Assembly: GCA_015232855.1 (NCBI GenBank)
Contig: JADFYW010000035.1
Location: 1 to 34,310, forward strand
Direction: 5' to 3'
Source: Fibrobacteria bacterium
Lineage (GTDB): Bacteria > Fibrobacterota > Fibrobacteria > UBA11236 > JADFYW01
Length of the DNA: 34,310 nt
The translations under genes were made by a program, and so were the position numbers. The notes under the pieces are model-generated. The model had not been told where the DNA came from. It did no database searches and was given only the letters and a program-made list of their open reading frames with translations. Shown here piece after piece: positions 8,161 through 16,773 of this stretch; positions within the stretch are counted from its first letter, which is position 1, and every line of letters begins with the position of its first letter.

Positions 8161-8718
8161 TTGAATTGGAATAAAAAAATAACTGCGCTGAATGCATTAC
8201 TTGCTGAAGTTGCTGCAACTGATGGAAATATGGCAGCTTTGGATGTTGATATAGCCTTTACACAGTTGAAAGATAGGGTTGCTGACATTAAAATCAGCAG
8301 AAATGCTATTTTTTTTATTGGGAACGGGGCCAGCGCTTCAATGTGCAGTCATTTTGCGGCGGATTTTGCAAAGAATGGAAAGATACATACTCAAACGTTT
8401 ACCGACCTTTCATTAATTACTGCAGTAGCAAATGACCTTTCTTATGAAAAGGTCTTTGCGGATCCGTTGCGTTTCCGGGCAAGGTCTGGGGATATGTTGG
8501 TTGCCATAAGCAGTTCCGGGGCGTCCCCAAACATTCTGGAAGCGGTTAAAGTGGCCAAAGACAAAGGTATGTATATCCTCACCTTATCCGGTATGAAACC
8601 GGAAAATCCGCTTCGAAAACAGGGTGAGATAAATTTTTATATCCCGGGTGAGACCTATGGTATGGTTGAGACCTGCCATGCGGCAGTACTGCATTATTGG
8701 ATGGATTTGGTGGCTTAG
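8161..8718 (+). CDS. gmhA: GmhA-like SIS-domain phosphoheptose isomerase
   Basis: A 185-residue single SIS (sugar isomerase) domain protein. GNGASASMCSHFAADFAK near residue 55 is the phosphate-binding and metal-site segment, TDLSLITAVANDLSYEKVF near 80 is a GmhA hallmark, and AISSSGASPNILEAVKVAK is the second phosphate loop. GmhA isomerises sedoheptulose 7-phosphate to D-glycero-D-manno-heptose 7-phosphate, the first step to ADP-heptose (via HldE) or GDP-heptose. Compared with E. coli GmhA, the Glu after the first His is Asp (HFAAD) and the Gln near the C-terminal His appears to be Glu (ETCHAAVLH), so the zinc site looks conservatively altered. It begins at a TTG three bases after the epimerase stop. 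A later Met (codon 24) would remove the N-terminal helix, so I prefer the TTG. Confidence 0.82.
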   Translation: MNWNKKITALNALLAEVAATDGNMAALDVDIAFTQLKDRVADIKISRNAIFFIGNGASASMCSHFAADFAKNGKIHTQTFTDLSLITAVANDLSYEKVFADPLRFRARSGDMLVAISSSGASPNILEAVKVAKDKGMYILTLSGMKPENPLRKQGEINFYIPGETYGMVETCHAAVLHYWMDLVA

Positions 8719-8755
8719 TGGGTTGTAGTACCAATTCTTGTCATTACCCAGCTTG

Positions 8756-8890
8756 CCCGCCTTCCGAAGTACGCTTCGTACGGCCTGCCCTCCGGACGAA
8801 GCCTGCTTCGGAAGGCGGGAGGGCAGGCAGGCTGTGTCATAAGTAGGAAAAGGCTCCCCATGTATGTCATTGCCCGGCGTGACCGGGCAA
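8756..8890. repeat. GC-rich hairpin repeats between convergent gmhA and hldE
   Basis: A perfect 14-bp inverted pair, CCCGCCTTCCGAAG (8756-8769) and its complement (8806-8819), encloses smaller palindromes such as ACGCTTCGT. It is followed by a separate hairpin TTGCCCGG-CGTGA-CCGGGCAA at 8870-8890. The GC content is clearly higher than in the neighbours and there is no gene. The sequences resemble dispersed intergenic repeats. Transcripts from both sides run into these hairpins, so they may help end transcription, but the nearest T-tract is 17 bases beyond the last stem. Confidence 0.7.
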
Positions 8891-8954
8891 TCCATCTTGA
8901 CTGTGTCTTTTTTTGTCTGCTATTGTTTATTTTTTAAAAGGCTTATTGTTTTAT

Positions 8955-10394
8955 TTAGTTAGATAGTTTTCTTATTTTATTAATTATTTCTGAAGTTGAA
9001 AAACCTTTTATTTTTTCTACAACATAAATCTCGCCGCCATTCTTTTTCACTGTTTCCGCCTCTATGCAGTCCATCCCGTATTCGCTGCCGTTGGCATGCA
9101 CATGGGGTTTTATTTTTTTGATAAAGGGCATGGGAACAGATTCGTTAAAAATATGAACGTAGTCTACACATTCAAGTGCCAGAAGCATTTCAGCCCGTTG
9201 CTTCTCCGAAATCATGGGCCGGTCTTTTCCTTTGTACTTTTTAACGGAAGTATCGCTGTTTAAGCCGACAAGAAGTACATCGCCCCGGCTTTTTGCTTCC
9301 CGGAGAATATGCACATGACCGTTGTGCAGCAAGTCAAAACTTCCATTAATGGTTACTACTTTTTTCCCCTGGGATTTTAATTTTTTAGACAGGGGTTCCA
9401 GTGCGTTTCTGCTGATAATTCTGGTTTTGTAAGGGTCGATACCAAAGAGTTCGTCCGGGGTAACCACAGCGGTACCCATTTTACCGACCACAATACCAGC
9501 CGCCTTATTGGCCAGGCGGACTGCACTGTTATGGGAAAGCCCGGAGGCAAGGCCAAGAGCAAAAACCGCAGCAACTGTGTCTCCTGCTCCGGATACATCA
9601 AAAACCTCAAGGGACTCAGTGGGAAGAAGGAACGATTCTTTGCCGGTTTTTGAGAGAAAATAGAGGCCTTTGGGGCCAAGGGTAAGCAAAACGTTCGTTT
9701 TGAAATTTGTGCGAATTTCTTCGGCTACCTGTTTAATATTTGTATCAGTAGATTCTAATCCGGGTTCACTGATAAGTTGCAGGGCCTCGCTCCAGTTTGG
9801 GGTGATATAATCACAGCTTTTATAAAACGAAGCATGATTTGGTCTGGGGTCTATAATTACTCGTTTTTTGGCCTGGTGAGCGGCTTGCAGTGCCTTTTGA
9901 CAGAGAGATTTGGAAAAAACTCCTTTTGCGTAATCTGAGAAAATAATGAGGTCATTTTTGGCTATTTGAGACTTGATCTCAAGGAGAGTTTTTTGTTCGG
10001 ATCTTTTGTCCATTGCATGGGTTTCTTCAAAGTCAATACGCAGGAGCTGTTGCTTTTGACCAAGTATGCGGGTTTTTTTAATAGTGGGTCTGCCGTCAAG
10101 GATGGGTCGAAGGTAGATTTTCTCAGCTTTGGCAGTTGCACGCAGTTGACGCCCGGATTCATCGTTTCCAATAATGCCGATTAATGTGGCTTTTGCACCA
10201 AGTGCAACGATATTCGCAGCGGTGTTGGCGGCACCCCCTAAAGTGGACCTGAATCCAGATGCATGTATAATGGGAACGGGTGCTTCAGGAGAGAGGCGGG
10301 AGCAGTTGCCGAGGATATATTCATCCAGCAGGAGATCCCCTATGATGAGGATGTGTTGGGCTTTGATTTTTTTGAGAAGAGATTTTTGTTCCAT
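8955..10394 (-). CDS. hldE: Bifunctional heptose-7-phosphate kinase / heptose-1-phosphate adenylyltransferase
   Basis: A 479-residue cytoplasmic enzyme with the standard HldE (RfaE) two-domain layout. The N-terminal PfkB/ribokinase domain (about 1-320) starts with GDLLLDEYILG, has GGAANTAANIVALGA near residue 55 and the catalytic DVSGAGDTVAAVF near 265. The C-terminal nucleotidyltransferase domain (about 345-479) carries NGSFDLLHNGHV (HxGH motif) and ends with GFSTSEIINKI. It makes D-glycero-D-manno-heptose 1,7-bisphosphate and later ADP-heptose for LPS core. GmhB, the phosphatase between the two steps, is not in the window. It is convergent with gmhA. The start is the ATG at 10394. No clear ribosome binding site is visible. 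Confidence 0.95.
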   Translation of the reverse strand: MEQKSLLKKIKAQHILIIGDLLLDEYILGNCSRLSPEAPVPIIHASGFRSTLGGAANTAANIVALGAKATLIGIIGNDESGRQLRATAKAEKIYLRPILDGRPTIKKTRILGQKQQLLRIDFEETHAMDKRSEQKTLLEIKSQIAKNDLIIFSDYAKGVFSKSLCQKALQAAHQAKKRVIIDPRPNHASFYKSCDYITPNWSEALQLISEPGLESTDTNIKQVAEEIRTNFKTNVLLTLGPKGLYFLSKTGKESFLLPTESLEVFDVSGAGDTVAAVFALGLASGLSHNSAVRLANKAAGIVVGKMGTAVVTPDELFGIDPYKTRIISRNALEPLSKKLKSQGKKVVTINGSFDLLHNGHVHILREAKSRGDVLLVGLNSDTSVKKYKGKDRPMISEKQRAEMLLALECVDYVHIFNESVPMPFIKKIKPHVHANGSEYGMDCIEAETVKKNGGEIYVVEKIKGFSTSEIINKIRKLSN

Positions 10395-10605
10395 ATAATG
10401 AAATTAATGATTTACGTAAAAAAATGCTAAGGATCTTTTAATTCCTTGTAAATGTCGAGGAAAGACAGGAGATTGTAGTGGTATAATTTAAAAGAATTTA
10501 ACAAGTGACCATGTAAGCTTTATGATGCGTATGTGACACTGTGAAAATAACTGGTTGGAAATATGCAATTTATTGAAAAAGAACCATCTAAAAATGTGTC
10601 AGGAA

Positions 10606-11259
10606 TTATTGATTGGTAAATTTTTCAGGTTCGCCAACTTCTGCTGTTTGAGTTTTACTCAAAAGTAAAAATCCCGTAACAGCACCGGCAAGGACTACGC
10701 CGCCGGCTGTCCACCAGATCCATTTTTTGCTAGATTTTAATGAGGAACTGCTTTTAGATTTTTTATTAGCTGTTGAGGTTGGGGGGGGCGTTACTGACTT
10801 TTTAGTTTGGACTGAAGAGGCGGGGGCAGGGGCGGGTGATTTATCCCTGTTCAGATAACGTTCTCTGGCCACGTATTCGCTTCGAACTTTGTTGAAAATT
10901 GCCTGAATAGTATCGGAAATATACATATCAAGAAGTTCAGCTGAAGGGGCCAGTTTTAAAAGCTGGTACATATAGCTCTCGGATTTATCTTTGGTATTAT
11001 CATCAGCTGCGTAAATAACAGCCAGATATTTATATAGGAAAATGCTGTCTTCCCTGGAAGCTCCGTCCATGTTTTTGCGGAACATCTCCAAAGCGGATTT
11101 TACCGTTTCAAATTCACCTTCAAAATATTGTGCCTTAATCTCCTCTTTGTTAAGAGTAAAATCCGGGTTTAAACCTGGAATTGACCAGGCAGAGTTGATA
11201 AACACTATTAGAAAAACACAGGGCAATATAAATTTTTGATTTTTCACATATTTCTCCAA
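10606..11259 (-). CDS. Secreted helical (TPR-like) protein with C-terminal membrane anchor
   Basis: A 217-residue protein of unknown function. A signal peptide (residues 1-26, ending SAWS) precedes a helical region of about 110 residues with TPR-like spacing: YFEGEFETVKSALEMF, then SIFLYKYLAVIYAA, then YMYQLLKLAPSAEL. A low-complexity Pro/Ser/Lys/Thr linker (about 140-175) leads to a transmembrane helix (WIWWTAGGVVLAGAVTGFLLL) near the C-terminus. This layout suggests a periplasmic domain tethered to the inner membrane. It is the last gene of the minus-strand series that begins at 16591, 55 bases after the OmpH-like gene, so it probably assists the surface proteins of that cassette. I do not recognise a named family. 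Confidence 0.7.
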   Translation of the reverse strand: MEKYVKNQKFILPCVFLIVFINSAWSIPGLNPDFTLNKEEIKAQYFEGEFETVKSALEMFRKNMDGASREDSIFLYKYLAVIYAADDNTKDKSESYMYQLLKLAPSAELLDMYISDTIQAIFNKVRSEYVARERYLNRDKSPAPAPASSVQTKKSVTPPPTSTANKKSKSSSSLKSSKKWIWWTAGGVVLAGAVTGFLLLSKTQTAEVGEPEKFTNQ

Positions 11260-11314
11260 CCATTAAAATAATAAAAAATTAGAATATGGTGAATTTAGGG
11301 AAAGCAAAGTTGAA

Positions 11315-11890
11315 TTATTTTTTACTGACTTCTCTATAGAGCTCATTCAGACCATCTATTATTGCATTGGTGACATCCGCATCTTTGTCGGCATAGAGGA
11401 TGTTGCCTGTAGTTGTACCGAAAATGAATTTATAACCATGCTTCCGGGCATATTTTTCAATAAATCGGTTAATTTTCTCATAAACAGGTGCCATGAGTCT
11501 TTCCCGACTTTCCACCAATTTTTTATCAGCATTACGAATCATAAGGTCTAGCTTTTGATTTCCATTATTTACAAAGCTCAACATGGATTTACGGGTCTTT
11601 TCATCTGCTTTAGCAAAGTTTTTATTGAGAGAATCAACTTTGGTTTGAAGTGAATCCTTAAAAACCTGGATAGCCTTTTGATATAGGGTCTTTTCTTGTG
11701 CAAGATTTTTCTCAACCCGTCTGACTTCGATAAAGTCTTCAAGCAGGATAGTAGTTTTTACAAAACCAAACTTTTCTGTTGGTTTGGAAAAACTAAGCAT
11801 TGAAAGTAACAATATGGAAATAAAACAAATTCTAAACATAGTTGCCCTTATGATTTGAAGTGATAAATGACAGACAATCTTTTTAATCAT
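11315..11890 (-). CDS. OmpH/Skp-like periplasmic chaperone
   Basis: A 191-residue protein with a hydrophobic N-terminal export segment (cleavage near LSFS, about residue 35). The mature protein starts with a short beta strand (KFGFVKTTILLEDF), continues as a long charged helical hairpin (about 55-145, including EKTLYQKAIQVFKDSLQTKV), and ends in KYARKHGYKFIFGTTTGNIL and YADKDADVT. This is the OmpH/Skp layout, in which a trimer of helical arms holds unfolded outer-membrane or surface proteins in the periplasm. The ATG at 11890 lies one base after the stop of the large surface protein (TAGcATG), which supports that start and tight coupling. An internal Met at residue 18 would give a more conventional signal peptide. 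A chaperone dedicated to the upstream fibre protein is a reasonable inference. Confidence 0.8.
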   Translation of the reverse strand: MIKKIVCHLSLQIIRATMFRICFISILLLSMLSFSKPTEKFGFVKTTILLEDFIEVRRVEKNLAQEKTLYQKAIQVFKDSLQTKVDSLNKNFAKADEKTRKSMLSFVNNGNQKLDLMIRNADKKLVESRERLMAPVYEKINRFIEKYARKHGYKFIFGTTTGNILYADKDADVTNAIIDGLNELYREVSKK

Positions 11891-11891
11891 G

Positions 11892-14714
11892 CTAATACAA
11901 AGATGAATCCCAAGTTAAACGATATCTAATATTACCCATTTCGATTACAGACCAATTCTCGCAAAAAGGATCTAAATTTGAAGTTGTAAATTCAAGTTTT
12001 AATGATTCTTCAGCATGATCTGCTAGATTAGTAACAGTATTTAATGCTATGTTAATTCCGCCAGCAGAGGCAATCTGTGTCCAGTTAAGAGTGTAATTGC
12101 CTCCATATTGTTTTGATACAATCAGAATTCCAACTGCTCCACCCGTACTTCCTGTACCAGTTTCTGCCCTTGATTCGGTTGAAATATAATAGACTCCGCA
12201 AGGGCCTGCATCAGTACTAATTAATTGACGAGTAGCAATAAGCTTAACTCTTTGTCCCTGGCACTCTGTATAATTAAACGCTTCCCCAAAACGTGTAGAT
12301 TTCATTTCACCATTTACTTCTAATGTTTTAGATGGATTAATAGTACCAACACCGACATTACCATCAGTGGAAATAAACAATGACGGTGTTGTTTGTCCGT
12401 CAATTGAGAGACCAAGACCAGCGGCTGATGAAGCTGTGCTGTAAATAGCATTCGTTCCATCATCTAATATTAATGCTTTCATGGCATCACCAGCGAGAAT
12501 ATTACCATCCACCGAAAGTTTATGTAGAATAGTACTTGTACCAATACCAACATTTCCGTTAACATCTATTATCAAATGGTCAGCACCAGAATTAGCAGCC
12601 ATTCTGACAGATCCACCAGCTGGCGCAGTAAGTCGGAGATCATTGGAAGAATTAACTGTTAATACATTTGCACTTGCTCCTCCGCTCGTAATGAAACCGA
12701 GCCATTGGTTATTATCCAATAAAAGGTTACCGCCAGCTACATGAAGTATTTCTTTTGGATCAGTTGTTCCAATTCCAACCTTGCCATCTGGTTGAATGTA
12801 CATTCTGGGCTCATTATTTGTATATAACCGAATAGAACCGTTCTCCCGGTTTCTGATGGCAAAATAATTGTTGTCTTGATAGATATCGGTACCACCGTTA
12901 GTGCAGTTAGCGTTTTCAAGTTTTAAATAGGCCGTAGCACTCTCATAAATATGCAATTTCCTTTGCGGATTTCTTGTGCCAATACCCACGGAACCGTTTT
13001 CATCAATTCGCATTGCTTCAGAAGAAGTCTCTCCATTTTTTCGAACGCCAAATAATAAATCATAACCAAAGTATCCACTTGAACTATCGCTTCGTTCTCC
13101 TTTAATAAAAGGGCCACCCGTAGAAATATTTTCTTTATTGTACCGAGACCCAAAATATATAATACCCGTTTGTTGTCCACCTGATGTATCATCATAAGCT
13201 TTATTATTATACAGAAAAAGTCTCCCCGGATTACCTGACACATAAATATCACCTTCCTCATCAATAGGAGCATCATGTTTGTTTGAACCTATTTGCAATT
13301 TATAGCTAGGATTATTAGTCCCTATTCCAAGTTTTCCTGAGACAACCGCATTAGTACTTACATACAACGAATCCTGAAGGTTAACAGCCCCGGCTACATC
13401 AAGATTACCACTAATATTGGCGCTGGTAGCAACAATCTGATCACCTGTAAGATTCCCGGTAACTGTCATATTTGATTTAAAAGAAAGAACCCCATCTACC
13501 GTCAAATCACCATAAAATCTGGCAGATGAATCTTCTGATACACGAAAAAGACTATCTCCGGTACTGCTTAAAACAGAAAAACTACTGGTGTCGCTTGAGT
13601 CTGTATCTAGTCTAATGGTAAAGTCTTCAATTGAAGCTAATTGTAAATTGCCTGTATATCCGGAAAACCGCCCTCGTACTTCCTGTAAATCAGAAATTAC
13701 CGAATCAGGAATTGCCTGTAGGTAATTATCGTGACCATGGTCACCTTTCGCAGCTTTATCTTCTACTGTTCCAAATCCGGGAAACCCGACTTTTAGAGAA
13801 TTCGATGAAATGGCGGAGGAGTTTTGAGTAACCGTAGAGTTTAACCCAATCAAATCGCTATATGTAGAGTTCCATTTAGTAACGTCGCTTTCCGCTATCC
13901 CTTTGGCTGCACTGGTACTAAAAATCGGATCAGACTCGGAAGAAGCTGCGCTTATTGGTCCCATCATTACCCAGCTGGTGCCGTTGTTATACCATAAAAC
14001 TCCCGGGTTGCCTTCTACTAACCAGACAGAATGTTTGGGTAAATCTGAGCTTTTCATGGCGTCTTCAGTACCGGAGCCTTTTATCTCCAGCCCTGCTCCG
14101 GCCTCTCCTTTGATTTCATCTTTATGTTCGTCCAATAGAGAGGTAACGACAGAAGAAACCATTTTGTTCATGTCTTTATCTGTAATGGCGTATTCGATGT
14201 AGAGAATAATGCCGCGGGATGCCTCCAGAGCACCAAGGTCGATTTCCAGTCCGTCTGTTCCAACTAAAGATAAACCGTTGTATGTTTCAATGGAGTCAAT
14301 AAAAGCTTTACTCAAAGGGATTGAAACAGCAATTTCTTTCAAGTTATCATTTGGGATGATAGCGCTGCCATACAAATTTGACGTGTCCGGTGCAAGGTCG
14401 TAGAAGTCAACATGGTTTTCAGGTTTGGTTATTGATTGATAAGGATAGATGTTAAGCGTTCCCCCATGAATTACATCTTTTACATAAACTACCAGTCTGG
14501 CGCTGGCGATACTTTCGATAATAATTTCTTCCAATAAATGGTCTACCCAGGCACGTTTTTCGTTGGCTTTGATTTCCAGATACTTGGAATACCCATCATA
14601 GCCGTCATTAATAGTGGCAAAGCCATCCCGTCTGGCAGTGAATGGAGTTTCAAAAGCGGAAATGAGAGACGAGAATATCAGAACAATTATTAAAAATATC
14701 AATTTGTTTTTCAT
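11892..14714 (-). CDS. Large secreted tail-fibre-like surface protein, copy 1
   Basis: A 940-residue protein with a signal peptide (residues 1-20, ending LISA). Residues 21-190 form a conserved domain (ETPFTARRDGFATINDG, SARLVVYVKDVIHGGTLNIY) that looks like a DNRLRE-type beta domain. A linker (about 225-330) includes EGNPGVLWYNNGTSWV and a His-containing KGDHGHDNY. The rest is a beta-rich stalk with five tail-fibre-like motifs: LGIGTNNPSYKLQIG, VGIGTRNPQRKLHIY, VGIGTTDPKEILHVAG, VGIGTSTILHKLSVDG and VGVGTINPSKTLEVNG. No C-terminal peptidase S74 motif is visible. The first ~350 residues closely match the protein at 16774-19683, after which the two diverge. The start overlaps the lipoprotein stop (TAATG), so the genes are coupled. 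Likely a surface adhesin or fibre; the ligand is unknown. Confidence 0.75.
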   Translation of the reverse strand: MKNKLIFLIIVLIFSSLISAFETPFTARRDGFATINDGYDGYSKYLEIKANEKRAWVDHLLEEIIIESIASARLVVYVKDVIHGGTLNIYPYQSITKPENHVDFYDLAPDTSNLYGSAIIPNDNLKEIAVSIPLSKAFIDSIETYNGLSLVGTDGLEIDLGALEASRGIILYIEYAITDKDMNKMVSSVVTSLLDEHKDEIKGEAGAGLEIKGSGTEDAMKSSDLPKHSVWLVEGNPGVLWYNNGTSWVMMGPISAASSESDPIFSTSAAKGIAESDVTKWNSTYSDLIGLNSTVTQNSSAISSNSLKVGFPGFGTVEDKAAKGDHGHDNYLQAIPDSVISDLQEVRGRFSGYTGNLQLASIEDFTIRLDTDSSDTSSFSVLSSTGDSLFRVSEDSSARFYGDLTVDGVLSFKSNMTVTGNLTGDQIVATSANISGNLDVAGAVNLQDSLYVSTNAVVSGKLGIGTNNPSYKLQIGSNKHDAPIDEEGDIYVSGNPGRLFLYNNKAYDDTSGGQQTGIIYFGSRYNKENISTGGPFIKGERSDSSSGYFGYDLLFGVRKNGETSSEAMRIDENGSVGIGTRNPQRKLHIYESATAYLKLENANCTNGGTDIYQDNNYFAIRNRENGSIRLYTNNEPRMYIQPDGKVGIGTTDPKEILHVAGGNLLLDNNQWLGFITSGGASANVLTVNSSNDLRLTAPAGGSVRMAANSGADHLIIDVNGNVGIGTSTILHKLSVDGNILAGDAMKALILDDGTNAIYSTASSAAGLGLSIDGQTTPSLFISTDGNVGVGTINPSKTLEVNGEMKSTRFGEAFNYTECQGQRVKLIATRQLISTDAGPCGVYYISTESRAETGTGSTGGAVGILIVSKQYGGNYTLNWTQIASAGGINIALNTVTNLADHAEESLKLEFTTSNLDPFCENWSVIEMGNIRYRLTWDSSLY

Positions 14715-16591
14715 TACTTCTTCTCCTTACCATCCAAAGGTCTTGTCCATAACATCGCCCTTTTAGCAAAGGCAAGACGGGAAGCCATATAAATGGAAGC
14801 ACTTCTTTTTGTTAAAGTCATTGGTGCTTTCTTTTCAATTTGTTGATAGGTAAACTTGTACATTCTTACGAAACTTTCAATATCATCTTCATATTCAAAA
14901 TGTTTCTCAGTTAATATGCTTTCATTATCAGTGAACGTACGGGAGATTACTTTCTCTTTAGACCGTTTGCCTCCTTCAAGATAGGAGGTCAGAGTAGTCA
15001 ATTTACTGCCGTCATAAGTGTATTCTTCTGACCATACATGGTATAATGTGCCTTCATAATTATCATACCGCTTAATTTGGTGTATACGGCCATCCTTGTA
15101 TTCATACACAATTACTCTGTCCAGTATCTTTTCTGTGTTAAGTTTATAGACAGAATCGGCGGTAATCCTGCCTTCGGAATCTGTCCTATGCATGACGAAC
15201 CATTTTAAGGTGCGGGAGGTCCCCGAATAATGGTCTGTCCGTACTGCCTGACCGTCTACGGAGTAGATAATAGTGTCTTTTTCTATGTTTCCATTGGAGC
15301 GGACTTCCATTTTCACGACATTACCGTCATTATTATAGGCCCAAAGGCTGTCATGACTGGCGCCGGAGGTAAGGGCAACCTGTACTTTTGTTTTACCGAA
15401 TGGGGAGTATTCATAAATAAAACGTACGGAAGGTTTAGTGCCTTCTGCCGGCGCTGAAGTGGTGCCGCTGAATATCAATAAGGAATCTATTTGGGTCTCA
15501 GTATAATGGTAAGTGGCGTAGTCACCGTTATCCCCTGTTGAATCGCCGACAAACAAGGCCCTGGCTATGGGAATTTCAGGAACTAATTCAACTTTTTTGG
15601 GAAATAAAACCTCTGTGGTATCCAAATTGAACTTACTGTCTTGGATAGTATAGGTGTATTTAATATTGGATAAGAGTATGCCGTCTTTGTCAAATTGCAG
15701 AATTTGCAGTGCGAGAGTTTCTTTATTGCGGTTGATTACGGTTTTTGACCAGGAACTGGAGGCGTCTTCTTTCTTGCCTTTGTAGAGCGTCGAAGTTGTG
15801 TCATAGATAAGAGATACTTCTAAACTGTCCATATTTTCTATGAAGTCCGCGGGTTTGTCCAGTGATATGTCAAGAAGAGGGCTGATAAAAGTTTCTTTTC
15901 GTAGAATAGCACTGTCATTTTCAATGGTGAAAAGATAGGCAATTTTAGCAATTTGCTTGTCAGATTCATCTATTTGTGTAACTATCAAATTAAAGGAATC
16001 GGATAAATTCCTTTTAGGAATAGGAATCGAATAAGGGCCTGAAAAAGAGGCGTCCGATTTTGAAAGAGCGGCAAGGGACAGAGTATCGTCCTCAAATATC
16101 AATAAGAGCTGGACTTTTTCTGTTTCGGGAAAAGGTATCCTAGATACCGGGAAAGCAATAGAAACAGAGTCTGTCGGCAAAGCTGTGGAGTCCTGCTTAA
16201 CCTCGACAGAGTCTTTTTTCAGTTTACCGTCTTCATCTTTTTCACTGCCGTAATGGTGATCAATATCTGCTAAAAGAGTGCCGTTGCTGTATTGTTGGAT
16301 TGAGAGGCGAATATCTTCTCCCTCGTAGTCATAGACAATTGTAACATAGGGACCATCAAAACCATCTTCATCTTTTGTACCGCTAAAAAGAACTGCTTCT
16401 TTGTCTCCATAAGAGACAATAACCACGATACTGTCAGTCTCTGCATAGAATTCTTCCGGACTTACCATGGTGAACTCTGTGCCAGGGTCAGGAGCAGTTG
16501 GGGTTTTTGTGCAGGAACAGCATATTGACAAGATTAGCAAGCCAAGAAATACTGGGAAAATTTGATAATTGAAAGGAGATAAATTTTTCAT
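14714..16591 (-). CDS. Repeat-containing lipoprotein of unknown function
   Basis: A 625-residue protein with a lipoprotein-type N-terminus: a hydrophobic run, then Cys residues at 24, 25 and 27 (SICCSC), then a Thr/Pro-rich mature start. Residues about 45-115, 150-230 and 245-325 look like three divergent copies of a beta domain, with matching openings such as DSIVVIVSYGDKEAVLFSG, KVQLLLIFEDDTLSLAALS and DSLEVSLIYDTTSTLYKG. The C-terminal part (about 365-600) has repeating strands like YNNDGNVVKMEVRSNG and VYEYKDGRIHQIKRYDN that recall YD/RHS-type antiparallel repeats. Its stop overlaps the start of the fibre-like gene (TAATG), with AAGGAG just upstream serving that gene. It is probably an outer-membrane partner of the fibre protein. 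I do not recognise a named family. Confidence 0.7.
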   Translation of the reverse strand: MKNLSPFNYQIFPVFLGLLILSICCSCTKTPTAPDPGTEFTMVSPEEFYAETDSIVVIVSYGDKEAVLFSGTKDEDGFDGPYVTIVYDYEGEDIRLSIQQYSNGTLLADIDHHYGSEKDEDGKLKKDSVEVKQDSTALPTDSVSIAFPVSRIPFPETEKVQLLLIFEDDTLSLAALSKSDASFSGPYSIPIPKRNLSDSFNLIVTQIDESDKQIAKIAYLFTIENDSAILRKETFISPLLDISLDKPADFIENMDSLEVSLIYDTTSTLYKGKKEDASSSWSKTVINRNKETLALQILQFDKDGILLSNIKYTYTIQDSKFNLDTTEVLFPKKVELVPEIPIARALFVGDSTGDNGDYATYHYTETQIDSLLIFSGTTSAPAEGTKPSVRFIYEYSPFGKTKVQVALTSGASHDSLWAYNNDGNVVKMEVRSNGNIEKDTIIYSVDGQAVRTDHYSGTSRTLKWFVMHRTDSEGRITADSVYKLNTEKILDRVIVYEYKDGRIHQIKRYDNYEGTLYHVWSEEYTYDGSKLTTLTSYLEGGKRSKEKVISRTFTDNESILTEKHFEYEDDIESFVRMYKFTYQQIEKKAPMTLTKRSASIYMASRLAFAKRAMLWTRPLDGKEKK

Positions 16592-16773
16592 AAGATCTCA
16601 AGTTAAATACATGGTAAATGGTAGAAAAAAGGCATTGTTTAGGTAAACTTTTAGAAAAGAAATGTCATATCTATAATTAGATGGAAACTAATTTTCATTT
16701 GTACTTTCAATAAATTCGTTCAATTTGTTTAAAAAGAGTGTGAGATATTAATAGAAAAAGACAATCATTGGTT
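16592..16773 (-). promoter_or_regulatory. Leader region of the lipoprotein/fibre operon with a shared CTTTTCTAAAAGTTTAC motif
   Basis: This AT-rich gap precedes the lipoprotein gene. On the minus strand it holds CTTTTCTAAAAGTTTACC (about 16643-16660). A near-identical copy with one extra A lies at 19830-19847, upstream of the second fibre gene. The shared motif suggests common control, but no defined promoter or regulator can be named from sequence alone. Confidence 0.35.

Noticed and set aside
8870-8914. Intrinsic terminator after gmhA
   Set aside because: The hairpin is strong, but the T7 run begins 17 bases beyond the stem, too far for a normal intrinsic terminator.
11892-12100. Peptidase S74 (endosialidase chaperone) domain at the end of the fibre protein
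   Set aside because: The C-terminus has neither the usual S74 sequence pattern nor the helical tail; only the upstream GIGT repeats are tail-fibre-like.
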